Source: JAXMEB01 sp046348545 (GTDB lineage Bacteria; Pseudomonadota; Gammaproteobacteria; Berkiellales; Berkiellaceae). Taken from it: a DNA stretch of 64,000 bases. How positions within the stretch are numbered: position 1 is the first letter of the stretch; the number at the start of each line of letters is the position of its first letter. The position numbers were made by a program, and so were the translations under genes. The stretch covers positions 372,001-436,000 of the forward strand of contig JAXMEB010000002.1 in assembly GCA_046348545.1 (NCBI GenBank), written 5' to 3'. Under the pieces are notes generated by a model. That model ran no database searches, was not told the DNA's origin, and saw only the letters and a program-made list of their open reading frames with translations. This document shows positions 8,471 to 16,450 of this stretch, in pieces.

Positions 8471-9087
8471 TCTGTAGAGTGCGGATCTGATTGCGCTGCT
8501 TTCCAGGCGCTAGCTTCTTGTAGTTTCTTTTTCAGTCCATTGAGTGGATACCCATATTGATAAGCTTTTTGCGCTAGTTGATTAGCTTCTTTATATTTTT
8601 TTTGTGAGAAATAGGCTAGTCCTAGATTGTAATTAATTTCAGCTGAGTCAGGATCAAGTTTGAGTGCTTGTTCGTACTTTCCAATCGCTTGATCAAGCTT
8701 ATTCATTTTATGTAGAAAAACACCCCATAACCCATAGGTTGCAGCGTGCTGTGGATATAGTTTCGTTGCTTGCTCAAAATATTTAAGCGCTTCAGCTTGA
8801 TTTCCCATCATGATACTCACATCGCTGATTAATTGTAGTGCTTTAGGATGGTTAGGAAAGTAATGCAACATAAAACCAAATTCAGACCAAGCCTCTTTGT
8901 AGTCACCAGCTTTGATTTTCCCAATCCCTAGATTTAAGTGGTATTTTTCTACATTTTCTAACAGCCTGTCAGGTGCGGGGACGTAATAATCATAAGGTTC
9001 GCCTGCATCTGCAAAAGCAACTTGGAAAGCTAAGCAAGATACTGATAAGCTAATCAGCAGTCCAATTATTTCTATCCATCGTTTCAT
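8443..9087 (-). CDS. secreted or periplasmic TPR protein
   Basis: 214 residues with an N-terminal signal peptide (basic MKRW, hydrophobic core, AFADA cleavage-like end near residue 27) followed by about four tetratricopeptide repeats (for example HAATYGLWGVFLHKMNKLDQ and SAEINYNLGLAYFSQKKYKE). Probably a periplasmic scaffold or assembly helper for polysaccharide export; EPS/exosortase loci commonly carry TPR proteins. The last eight residues and the stop codon fall inside the half repeat at 8435-8470, so the original C-terminus may have been replaced. ATG 9087 is the natural start. First gene of the leftward TPR-GNAT-amidotransferase operon. Confidence 0.75.
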   Translation of the reverse strand: MKRWIEIIGLLISLSVSCLAFQVAFADAGEPYDYYVPAPDRLLENVEKYHLNLGIGKIKAGDYKEAWSEFGFMLHYFPNHPKALQLISDVSIMMGNQAEALKYFEQATKLYPQHAATYGLWGVFLHKMNKLDQAIGKYEQALKLDPDSAEINYNLGLAYFSQKKYKEANQLAQKAYQYGYPLNGLKKKLQEASAWKAAQSDPHSTDKQTSKIQL

Positions 9088-9248
9088 AAGGCTAACCTAG
9101 TTAAAAAAATCCATTTAAATTTATGCTGTCATATCCAATGGTTTGCTGCAACTTTTAGAAAGATGGTTCGCATTCCTTAATCATGTTAGGCTGAAACAGC
9201 CTATAAGACCAGGGATTGGTCTTTCAGTTTGAAGGAAGAGGACTAAAA

Positions 9249-10790
9249 ATGAAAAAAATAGTTAGTCAATACATAAATGGTATTTATGTTGAGACTCAAC
9301 AAGCTGCAAGAGCACTTTATAATCCAGCAACTGGAGAACAGATCAAGCAGATCACTTACGCTAGTGAAGCAGAGGTCAATGAAGCTATTCACACAGCACA
9401 AATAGCATTTGAGACCTGGTCAGAAACTAGAGTCGATACGCGTTTACAACTACTGACTACTTTTGAGCAAGTGATTCAGAGAGAACGGAACGACCTTGCT
9501 AAAATAATCATGGAAGAAGAAGGTAAGAGTTTTTCAGCTGCTCAAATGGATTTACAGAATTTGCTGAGTTATTTACGATACACTCTCACAGCCTCTAGTT
9601 TATTTGCAAAAAGGACATTCAGTGAACGCCAGCGAGAGAAAAGAGAAGAGTTCTCTCCGCTTGGTGTGACAGGAATGATTGGTACACCAGAATTTCCTGC
9701 ATTGACTAATTTCTGGCTAGTGCCAATCGCATTGTTGTTAGGTAATGTTTGCATTGTCAAAGCAACGGAAGTTGCCCCATCTGTAATTTTGAAATTAGCA
9801 GAAATACTTACTCAGATCGGTTTGCCCAATGGGGTACTTAATGTTATTCAAGGCGATCATTTGGTCTCAGAACATTTGATTCGAGCATCAGGTGTCCAAG
9901 CTATCACTAGTATTGCAACCAGCTCCGTTTTTTTAGAACATATGCAGCTGGCGCATTTGACAGGCAAGAAAATCCAACAAATCATGCGCCCTTGGTCACT
10001 TAGCGTGGTGCTAGAGGATGCCTGCATTGATCGTGTTGTAGAAGAAATTGCGCAGTCTATGTTGGTGGTGCCACAATCTTTTTCTGCTTCGGTGTCTATT
10101 CAAAATGCATCGAGTGTCCTTGCCGTCGGTGATGTGGCTGATAAAATAGTACCCAGATTAAAGGCACGCTTAGGTCAATTCAAGTTAGGGCCTGCGCAAG
10201 AGAATGAAATTGCAATTGGTCCGCTCTCGAGTGAGCAGCATCTACATCAAATGAGAAAATGTATCGATAGAGCGGTTACTGAAGGTGCTAGGGTCGTGCT
10301 CGATGGTAGGCGATCTTATGTCAGAGGTTATGAAAATGGATACTATATGAGTAGTACTTTACTAGATCATGTTAATCAGAACATGTCAACTTTCAAAGAA
10401 GATTTGATGGCGCCTATTTTGAATGTGCATCGTGTGCCAGATTTGGATGAGGCGAGCACCTTGCTTCATCAAGTGACAAGGCCCTCTATGGCAGAACCCA
10501 GTAGCAGTCTTCGTAGCCTGCAGGCAACCGTCGCTATCTATTCAGAGAATTATGATCTTGCTAGACAGTTTGCCTGGTCATTACCGACAACATTATTGTC
10601 AATTAATGAAAAATCAACAAAACATTATTTAGCACAATCCGGTGGTCGTGCTATTGTGCTCGATCCAGAATTACGGAGTATGGAGGCTTATAGCAAAGCT
10701 TTTTTTAGTCGCTATAAGGTTATTAATATAAATTGGTCAGAACTGAAGGATGATTCGGAAAATGAGAATAGGTGTACCCAAAGAAATTAA
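9249..10790 (+). CDS. aldehyde dehydrogenase superfamily protein (MmsA-like), catalytically degenerate
   Basis: 513-residue homologue of methylmalonate-semialdehyde-type aldehyde dehydrogenases over its full length: N-terminal YINGIYVE, NPATGE, a cofactor region with KATE at 171-174 (the NAD-binding Lys is kept) and GLPNGVLNVIQGD near 191. Key residues are gone: the FNFP asparagine is replaced in TPEFP (145-149), and the GERCMA nucleophile segment reads PQSFSA near 275-280, with no cysteine nearby. It therefore should not oxidise aldehydes by the usual mechanism. Start ATG 9249 is preceded by AGGAAGAGG with good spacing; an upstream TTG (9216) is unlikely. The reading frame is intact and overlaps ald by 29 bp, so it is maintained as a gene and may serve a regulatory or structural role. 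Confidence 0.75.
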   Translation: MKKIVSQYINGIYVETQQAARALYNPATGEQIKQITYASEAEVNEAIHTAQIAFETWSETRVDTRLQLLTTFEQVIQRERNDLAKIIMEEEGKSFSAAQMDLQNLLSYLRYTLTASSLFAKRTFSERQREKREEFSPLGVTGMIGTPEFPALTNFWLVPIALLLGNVCIVKATEVAPSVILKLAEILTQIGLPNGVLNVIQGDHLVSEHLIRASGVQAITSIATSSVFLEHMQLAHLTGKKIQQIMRPWSLSVVLEDACIDRVVEEIAQSMLVVPQSFSASVSIQNASSVLAVGDVADKIVPRLKARLGQFKLGPAQENEIAIGPLSSEQHLHQMRKCIDRAVTEGARVVLDGRRSYVRGYENGYYMSSTLLDHVNQNMSTFKEDLMAPILNVHRVPDLDEASTLLHQVTRPSMAEPSSSLRSLQATVAIYSENYDLARQFAWSLPTTLLSINEKSTKHYLAQSGGRAIVLDPELRSMEAYSKAFFSRYKVININWSELKDDSENENRCTQRN

Positions 10791-11880
10791 AGATCACGAA
10801 TATCGCGTTGGAATTGTGCCCGGTAATGTGAGAGAGCTCGTTCAGCAAGGACATCAAGTTTTTGTTGAAACCAATGCAGGTTTGGGTATCGGATTTTCAG
10901 ATGAAGATTACACGATTATGGGGGCAAGGATCTTAAATTCTGTGGAAGATGTGTTTTCAGAAGCAGAGTTGATTGTCAAAGTTAAAGAACCTCAACCTGA
11001 AGAATGTAAACGATTGCGTCCAGGTCAAACGCTGTTTACATTTTTGCATTTAGCCCCCGATCCTGTGCAAGCAGAATTGCTCCTTGCTTCAGGATGTAGT
11101 GCTGTCGCGTATGAGACGGTAACGGATAATAAGGGTAGACTCCCTTTATTAACACCAATGAGTGAAGTGGCGGGCAAAATGGCCGTTCAGGCTGGGGCGA
11201 CAGCTTTAGAAAAGTCCTCAGGTGGGCGAGGGGTTTTGTTAGGGGGAGTGCCAGGGGTCTTGCCTGCTGACGTTGTGATTATTGGGGGCGGTGCCGCGGG
11301 CGCAAATGCAGCACGCACTGCATTGGGTATGGAAGCACGCGTTACTATTTTGGATAAGTCAATTCCTCGATTAACTGAACTTGATTGGTATTTTAAGGGT
11401 GAGGTACGGACGATATACGCAACGCAAGACGCAATAGAGCACGCGGTCATGGAGGCTGATTTAGTGATCGGGGCTGTTTTAGTTCCGGGGGCATCAGCAC
11501 CTAAGTTGATCAACCGAGATCATTTATCTCAGATGAGAAAAGGTGCAGCTTTAGTAGACATCTCGATTGATCAAGGCGGATGTTTTGAAACCAGCAAGCC
11601 AACAACGCATTCTAATCCAACCTATATTGTGGATGGCATTGTGCACTATTGTGTGACAAATATTCCAGGAGCTGTTGCTAGAACCGCGACCTTTGCACTT
11701 AATAATGCAACTATGCCGTATATCACGGCGTTGGCTGGTAAAGGATTGCACAAAGCACTCCGTGAGGATCCTCATTTAATGGCAGGTCTTAATGTTCATC
11801 ATGGTGCGATTACCTATGCTGCTGTCGCAGAAGCCCTAGGATACCCTTATACAGCGCCAATGAGCGTGGTTGGGAATTAA
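10762..11880 (+). CDS. ald: alanine dehydrogenase
   Basis: NAD-dependent interconversion of L-alanine with pyruvate and ammonia, cytosolic. The 372-residue length fits the family exactly. Seen: N-terminal MRIGVPKEIKDHEYRVG, the substrate-binding KVKEPQ near residue 74, the Rossmann motif GGGAAGANAA near 176, and ITVLDKS-type acid after the second beta strand. Start ATG 10762 matches the family N-terminus; ATG 10750 adds four extra residues. The gene overlaps the end of the degenerate aldehyde dehydrogenase in another frame, implying coupled translation. Feeds the TCA genes that follow by supplying pyruvate. Confidence 0.93.
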   Translation: MRIGVPKEIKDHEYRVGIVPGNVRELVQQGHQVFVETNAGLGIGFSDEDYTIMGARILNSVEDVFSEAELIVKVKEPQPEECKRLRPGQTLFTFLHLAPDPVQAELLLASGCSAVAYETVTDNKGRLPLLTPMSEVAGKMAVQAGATALEKSSGGRGVLLGGVPGVLPADVVIIGGGAAGANAARTALGMEARVTILDKSIPRLTELDWYFKGEVRTIYATQDAIEHAVMEADLVIGAVLVPGASAPKLINRDHLSQMRKGAALVDISIDQGGCFETSKPTTHSNPTYIVDGIVHYCVTNIPGAVARTATFALNNATMPYITALAGKGLHKALREDPHLMAGLNVHHGAITYAAVAEALGYPYTAPMSVVGN

Positions 11881-11920
11881 AGCGCTATTAGTTGAAGTGA
11901 GTAGATTTATCTGATTCTTT

Positions 11921-12017
11921 TAAAGCCTTCGCAGCTGAATTTTGGGGGTTTGCTTGTCCGTCCATATCTCGTAAGAGCGTACGGCAGGTACCCGAAAATT
12001 CAGCTGTGAAGGGTATA
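11921..12017. repeat. short member of the TATACCC palindromic repeat family (~97 bp)
   Basis: Left arm CCTTCGCAGCTGAATTTTGG (from 11926) and right arm CCCGAAAATTCAGCTGTGAAGG (read here as two short parts, to 12013) are near-perfect inverted repeats of about 22 bp, ending in GGGTATA. A small inner CCGT/ACGG stem is present. Lies between the 3' ends of ald and the unknown minus-strand gene at 12029, so it may act as a bidirectional terminator. Confidence 0.75.
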
Positions 12018-12028
12018 CTCTAATATGC

Positions 12029-12613
12029 TCAAAATGGTTTTGAAATTTCCATTGAATGCACGTTAGTATTATCATCTACTTGTGCTTCGAAGTCTCCGCT
12101 CATTGCAAGTTCGATTATTTCATTGACGGCTTCAAGTCCATTTAACAAAACAGGATTTTCATATTTTGTGGCAATACTGACTGCCATGTTTAGAAAATCA
12201 GGCTCAAAGAAGCACTTTGGCACATCTGATAAAGAACCTGAATTTTTGTGTGCAAAAATATAATCGAAAATTTCAAGTAACGTAAATAGTTGAACATTTT
12301 GATCTGAAAGTAATGCTTGGAATATTTCTTTATTACCTTTTGAAAAAGCAGTTCTAATGCCATAGCTGTTTGAATTTTTTTTGTCGTCAGCCATATACTC
12401 AAGAAGCATTCTCGGGTCTAACAAGAGGTTATTGAGTTCTGAAACATTGTTCGTTTCCAAAATAGATTGATATCCACCAATTCGATATGAATTTAATACC
12501 GTATGAATGGTTTCGTTCTCCAAATTCTTTTCATATTTCCATAGTAAGCCGCAATTACTTTTCTTGCAGTTGTAATCAGGCATGCCCTCATATTGTGCTC
12601 TTTTACCTAACAT
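12029..12613 (-). CDS. hypothetical protein, possibly ankyrin-like
   Basis: Not recognised; 194 residues, soluble, acidic. One stretch (GNKEIFQALLSDQNV near residue 93) resembles an ankyrin helix pair but the canonical turn residues are missing, so this is only a hint. Two cysteines lie close together near the N-terminus (NCKKSNCG). Start: ATG 12613 has GGAG with 6-nt spacing; an in-frame TTG at 12625 is weaker. Base composition is more AT-rich than the neighbouring metabolic genes. It is flanked on both sides by members of the palindromic repeat family (11921-12017 and 12791-12918), which together with its isolation suggests an accessory gene. Confidence 0.5.
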   Translation of the reverse strand: MLGKRAQYEGMPDYNCKKSNCGLLWKYEKNLENETIHTVLNSYRIGGYQSILETNNVSELNNLLLDPRMLLEYMADDKKNSNSYGIRTAFSKGNKEIFQALLSDQNVQLFTLLEIFDYIFAHKNSGSLSDVPKCFFEPDFLNMAVSIATKYENPVLLNGLEAVNEIIELAMSGDFEAQVDDNTNVHSMEISKPF

Positions 12614-12976
12614 ATCGTGCTCCAAATAATTATTGATGAAGTGGTGAGACTATCAATTTTATTTTTTGAACTCTAGCTAATTATGACTACTGGCTTAAAT
12701 AAGGCGACGAGAAGGCGGGCTTAATATCAATCAATTGGTTCAAGTGAAGAAACAGAACGAGTAGATTGTTGCCTTACGCTGTTGCAGGGATATACCCTTC
12801 ACAGCTGAATTTTCGGGGTTGTTGCCATCGCCCATTTCGCAATCCTCATGTACTTTGTGTACACTCCGGTTGCTCAAGGGCTCGGCGCCTACCCGAAAAA
12901 TCATCTGTTGTGGGTATATTAATACGTTTACATGCACGTTATTGTATTGAGGTTGTATTTTCTAGAATATTTATAT
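12614..12976. other. 363-nt gene-free stretch with one 128-bp repeat
   Basis: Contains the promoter side of the unknown gene at 12613, the repeat copy at 12791-12918, and the 3' flank of galE. Short frames inside it run through the repeat and do not look like genes. Confidence 0.5.
12791..12918. repeat. 128-bp TATACCC palindromic repeat, copy A
   Basis: Exactly 128 bp from TATACCC to GGGTATA with imperfect terminal inverted repeats of about 27 bp. The centre holds TGTAC-TTTGT-GTACA inside a GCAA/TTGC stem. In copies B and D the same outer stem reads CGCAG/CTGCG, so both sides changed together. Located between the starts of the unknown gene (12613) and the 3' end of galE. Confidence 0.85.
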
Positions 12977-13984
12977 TCAATCTAACACGGCTGTTTGCTT
13001 TTTCGATAAACGTTGTTCGAAATTAAGCGCAGTTTTTAAGATATAGCTTAAATCATCGTATTTTGGTTGCCAATGCAGAGTAGATTTTATTTTTGAATTA
13101 TCGGCGATTACTACAGGAGCATCTCCTAATCGCCGGGGTGCAGGGAGAAAGGGTAATGATTTTCCGGAAACACGTTGAATGGTTTCAATCACCTCTTTGA
13201 CACTAGAGCCATGGCCATAACCACAATTTAGTGTCGTGGATTGACCACCTTGAAAGAGATATTCTAAAGCTAAGATATGCGCATTGGCTAGATCTGAAAC
13301 ATGAATAAAATCACGTATACAAGTGCCATCAGGCGTTGCATAGTCCGTACCATAAAGTGGAAGAGCTTCTCGTTTGCCGCAAGCGGTTTCCACTGCGACT
13401 TTCACTAAATTTGTTGAATTGTTAAGTCGTTGGCCTAATTCACTATCTGGATCACTTCCGGCCACATTAAAGTAGCGTAGCGCCACGTAAGGAAGTCCAG
13501 AGGCTTGCCCAACATCATCCAAGATACGCTCGCAGAATGCTTTGGATGCACCATAGGGTGAAATGGGGCGAATGACCGCCGTTTCTGGAATGAGGCGTGT
13601 TTGTTCGGGGATCCCATAAATCGCAGCTGTAGAGGAGAGAATGAAAGCCCGTACCTGAAATTGTTCACAACACTGTAGAAGCTTAATGGTACTGGCTAAA
13701 TTATTTTCATAATACTTCAATGGATTTTGCAGAGATTCCGGCACACTAATTGAAGCGGCGAAGTGCATGACAGCCGTGATTCGCTCTTCATAAAAAATTG
13801 TTTTCAATAATTCGATGTTATTTATATCACCAATATATAATTTGGCACCTTTGACGTTATCTTTGAAACCAGTGCTCAAGTTATCGATCACAACAATATG
13901 ATCAGTGAAACCTTGAAGTGATTTTACAACGTGGCTGCCGATATAACCGGCGCCCCCTGTAATCAGTACGCGAGGTAAAGCCAT
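12977..13984 (-). CDS. galE: UDP-glucose 4-epimerase
   Basis: Interconverts UDP-glucose and UDP-galactose (possibly also the N-acetyl forms), providing sugars for the envelope polysaccharides made by other genes here. Extended SDR: NAD-binding TGGAGYIGSH near residue 9, catalytic SSTAAIYG and Y-x3-K in SPYGASK, then the RYFNVAG motif; 335 residues is normal. Start ATG 13984 has GGAA-rich Shine-Dalgarno sequence about 7 nt upstream, better than ATG 14005. Single gene flanked on both sides by 128-bp repeats A and B. Confidence 0.92.
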   Translation of the reverse strand: MALPRVLITGGAGYIGSHVVKSLQGFTDHIVVIDNLSTGFKDNVKGAKLYIGDINNIELLKTIFYEERITAVMHFAASISVPESLQNPLKYYENNLASTIKLLQCCEQFQVRAFILSSTAAIYGIPEQTRLIPETAVIRPISPYGASKAFCERILDDVGQASGLPYVALRYFNVAGSDPDSELGQRLNNSTNLVKVAVETACGKREALPLYGTDYATPDGTCIRDFIHVSDLANAHILALEYLFQGGQSTTLNCGYGHGSSVKEVIETIQRVSGKSLPFLPAPRRLGDAPVVIADNSKIKSTLHWQPKYDDLSYILKTALNFEQRLSKKQTAVLD

Positions 13985-14040
13985 AGTAGGATTCCTTTCC
14001 TGCATGTCTACGATCGATAAAATCGTTTTATCTCATCCAA

Positions 14041-14168
14041 TATACCCTTCACAGCTGAATTTTCGGGGTTGTTGCCTTCGCGATTCTCACCGCAGTCATG
14101 TACCTTGTGTACACTCCTGCGTCTCGAACGCTCGGCGCCTACCCGAAAAATCATCTGTTGTGGGTATA
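14041..14168. repeat. 128-bp TATACCC palindromic repeat, copy B
   Basis: Same 128-bp length and ends as copies A, C and D. Central hairpin CGCAG / TGTAC-CTTGT-GTACA / CTGCG. It lies upstream of galE and downstream of gltA, so it is part of the leader region between two leftward genes. Confidence 0.88.
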
Positions 14169-14186
14169 TTGCATCCATGCGATCGA

Positions 14187-14234
14187 CCGGCACATCCTTG
14201 TGCCGGACGGGATTCGATAAAACTTATTTTATCG
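14187..14234 (-). terminator. two hairpins downstream of gltA
   Basis: On the minus strand, after the gltA stop, come a perfect 8-bp stem CGATAAAA/TTTTATCG (14215-14234) and then CCGGCAC/GTGCCGG (14187-14206). Neither has a long T run, so they are weak terminator or processing candidates. Confidence 0.4.
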
Positions 14235-14272
14235 CTCCTAAGTGATTGAATAAGATATTGTAGTTTGTTCCC

Positions 14273-15565
14273 TTATCTTTTATCGATCGCGATGTATTGC
14301 CGTTGTACGGGACCTGTATAAAGCTGTCTGGGTCGATTGATCCGCATGTTCGGTTCACTGACCATCTCGTTCCAGTGTGCCACCCATCCCACAGTTCTGG
14401 CAAGCGCAAAGATCACTGTGAACATACTGATGGGGATCCCAATTGCACGTAAAATAATCCCAGAGTAAAAATCTACATTAGGATAGAGTTTCTTTTCGAT
14501 AAAATAGGGATCTTTTAATGCGATGTCTTCTAGTTTTAGGGCAATTTCAAACAACGGGTCGTCTGAATGCCCCAGAGCCTTCAGGACTTCATGACAACTG
14601 TTTCGAAGAACGTTCGCACGTGGATCGAAATTTTTGTAAACTCGATGACCAAATCCCATTAACCTAAATGGGTCATTTTTATCCTTAGCGCGTGCAATAA
14701 ATTTAGGAATATTTTTTTCATGCTCAATTTCAAACAACATTTTAAGGACGGCTTCATTTGCACCGCCATGCGCAGGCCCCCAAAGCGCAGCAATCCCTGC
14801 TGCTATGCAGGCAAAAGGATTGGCACCAGAAGACCCAGCGAGACGAACCGTTGAGGTGGAAGCGTTTTGCTCATGATCAGCATGAAGGATAAAAATCTTA
14901 TCCATTGCTTTTACAAAAATTGGATTCGGTACATGGTCCTCACAAGGCACTGAGAACATCATGTGAAGAAAGTTCTCGGTGTAACTCATGTCATTGCGTG
15001 GGAAGACAAAAGGATGCCCAATGGAATACTTGTAACACATCGCAGCTAGAGTAGGCATCTTAGCTAGCAATCTGAGTGCGGCTACATCGCGATCAATCTG
15101 CGAAGAAACGTCAATGACATCATGGTAGAAAGCAGATAATGCCCCTACGACCCCACACATGACTGCCATTGGATGAGCGTCTCGCCTAAATCCATTGAAA
15201 AAATTACAAAGCTGTTGGTGAACCATCGTATGCGCTTTAATTTTTTTTTCAAAAGCACTTTTGTCAGATTTATTGGGCAGCTCACCATTTAGTAGTAGAT
15301 AACATATCTCTAAGAAATCTGACTTATCTGCAAGCTCTTCAATGGGGTAGCCACGATGTAGTAGGACGCCATTTTGTCCATCGATGAAAGTGATTTTGGA
15401 TTCGCAAGAGGCTGTTGACATGAAAGCGGGATCAAATGTGAAAATGTCTTTCTGGTTTAAAGCGCGCACATCAATCACATCAGGGCCCAAAGTGCCCGAA
15501 TAAATCGGTAATTCAAACGGGTCATTTGAATGCGGTAAAGTAAGTTTAGCGACTTTTGAAATCAT
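14273..15565 (-). CDS. gltA: citrate synthase
   Basis: Condenses acetyl-CoA and oxaloacetate to citrate, entry step of the TCA cycle. 430 residues, the long hexameric (type II) form of Gram-negative bacteria. Seen: HADHEQNASTSTVRL and WGPAHGGANEAVL around the first catalytic His, GFGHRVYKNFDPRA with the second, and NVDFYSG with the catalytic Asp. Start ATG 15565 has AAGGA 6 nt upstream; ATG 15571 would sit directly on the ribosome site. Divergent from sdhC with a 163-bp shared region, the arrangement known from E. coli, allowing coordinated TCA control. Confidence 0.95.
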   Translation of the reverse strand: MISKVAKLTLPHSNDPFELPIYSGTLGPDVIDVRALNQKDIFTFDPAFMSTASCESKITFIDGQNGVLLHRGYPIEELADKSDFLEICYLLLNGELPNKSDKSAFEKKIKAHTMVHQQLCNFFNGFRRDAHPMAVMCGVVGALSAFYHDVIDVSSQIDRDVAALRLLAKMPTLAAMCYKYSIGHPFVFPRNDMSYTENFLHMMFSVPCEDHVPNPIFVKAMDKIFILHADHEQNASTSTVRLAGSSGANPFACIAAGIAALWGPAHGGANEAVLKMLFEIEHEKNIPKFIARAKDKNDPFRLMGFGHRVYKNFDPRANVLRNSCHEVLKALGHSDDPLFEIALKLEDIALKDPYFIEKKLYPNVDFYSGIILRAIGIPISMFTVIFALARTVGWVAHWNEMVSEPNMRINRPRQLYTGPVQRQYIAIDKR

Positions 15566-15728
15566 TCTCATTCCTTAATTTTTAGTGCCTGTGCTAGCCA
15601 AGACCTTCAAGCATCGTTATCATACTTGCCACTAGGATAATCTGCTGAGCGTTTGTTATACAAGATTTTGCAAAGCATGGTAGCATAGTCGCAAAACTTT
15701 GATTGGTACTTTGAGGGCATATCCAGCT

Positions 15729-16106
15729 GTGAATCAACACCGACCTATCAATAAAAATCCACTCACGATTCGGTTACCGTTAGCCGCATTGGTTTCCATT
15801 ACTCACCGTCTATCAGGCGTTTTTGTTTTCCTGATGATCCCAGGATTACTACTCTTGCTCGATCAGTCCTTAGAGTCTGCAGGTAGTTTTGAGTTGATTA
15901 ACTCCTATTTCGATCGCTTGAGCTTTAGGGTATTGGCTTGGTTATTTTTAGCGGCCCTCATTTTTCATTGGTTAGCTGGGCTCAGACATTTACTTATGGA
16001 CATTGGGATCGGCGAATCGTTTAAGGGCGGCCGCCTCAGTGCGGCACTCGTCTTTACCGGTGCGATAGTGCTTTTTGTCCTGATTGGCATGTGGCTTTGG
16101 CAGTAA
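15729..16106 (+). CDS. sdhC: succinate dehydrogenase cytochrome b556 subunit
   Basis: Membrane anchor of complex II that binds haem b and quinone. About 125 residues with three transmembrane helices; RPINKNPLTIRLPLAALVSITHRLSG matches the SdhC N-terminus in two blocks (RPxN...L and SITHRxSG), and FHWLAGLRHLLMD carries the axial haem histidine. GTG 15729 gives the expected length, with GAGGG about 12 nt upstream; TTG 15699 would add ten atypical residues. First gene of sdhCDAB-sucABCD. Confidence 0.9.
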   Translation: MNQHRPINKNPLTIRLPLAALVSITHRLSGVFVFLMIPGLLLLLDQSLESAGSFELINSYFDRLSFRVLAWLFLAALIFHWLAGLRHLLMDIGIGESFKGGRLSAALVFTGAIVLFVLIGMWLWQ

Positions 16107-16117
16107 GGGGAGACCAG

Positions 16118-16447
16118 ATGAGCTTAGGCGGAACAGGGTTACGTGGCTGGCTAATTCAAAGATTTAGCGCTGTCTATTTAGGTATTTATGTCGTTTTTCT
16201 GACAGCTTATTTTCTAACCCATCCTGCGCTGACTTTTAACGAGTGGCAGCTTTTATTTTCGAATCCTTGGATGCAGATTGGCACAGCTATTGCACTCGTT
16301 CTGATTGGTTTGCACGCGTGGATTGGACTTGTCATCGTTGCAACAGACTATATCAAGATAGCTTGTCTTCGCCTCGGATTCTTAGGTCTCGTTTTAATAG
16401 CGCTTTTTGCGTACCTCGTTTGGGGTATTGCGATTTTGTGGAGTTGA
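16118..16447 (+). CDS. sdhD: succinate dehydrogenase hydrophobic anchor subunit
   Basis: Second membrane anchor of complex II. 109 residues, three transmembrane helices. HAWIGLVIVATDYIK aligns with the E. coli SdhD segment containing the haem ligand His71 and the quinone-site Asp82-Tyr83. Start ATG 16118 is preceded by GGGGAG with 5-nt spacing; an upstream in-frame start at 16091 overlaps sdhC and is not needed. Confidence 0.9.
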   Translation: MSLGGTGLRGWLIQRFSAVYLGIYVVFLTAYFLTHPALTFNEWQLLFSNPWMQIGTAIALVLIGLHAWIGLVIVATDYIKIACLRLGFLGLVLIALFAYLVWGIAILWS

Positions 16448-16450
16448 TCA

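Noticed and set aside
14004..14249. 81-codon frame running through repeat copy B
   Set aside because: It is open only because the palindromic repeat is open on both strands; no start signal.
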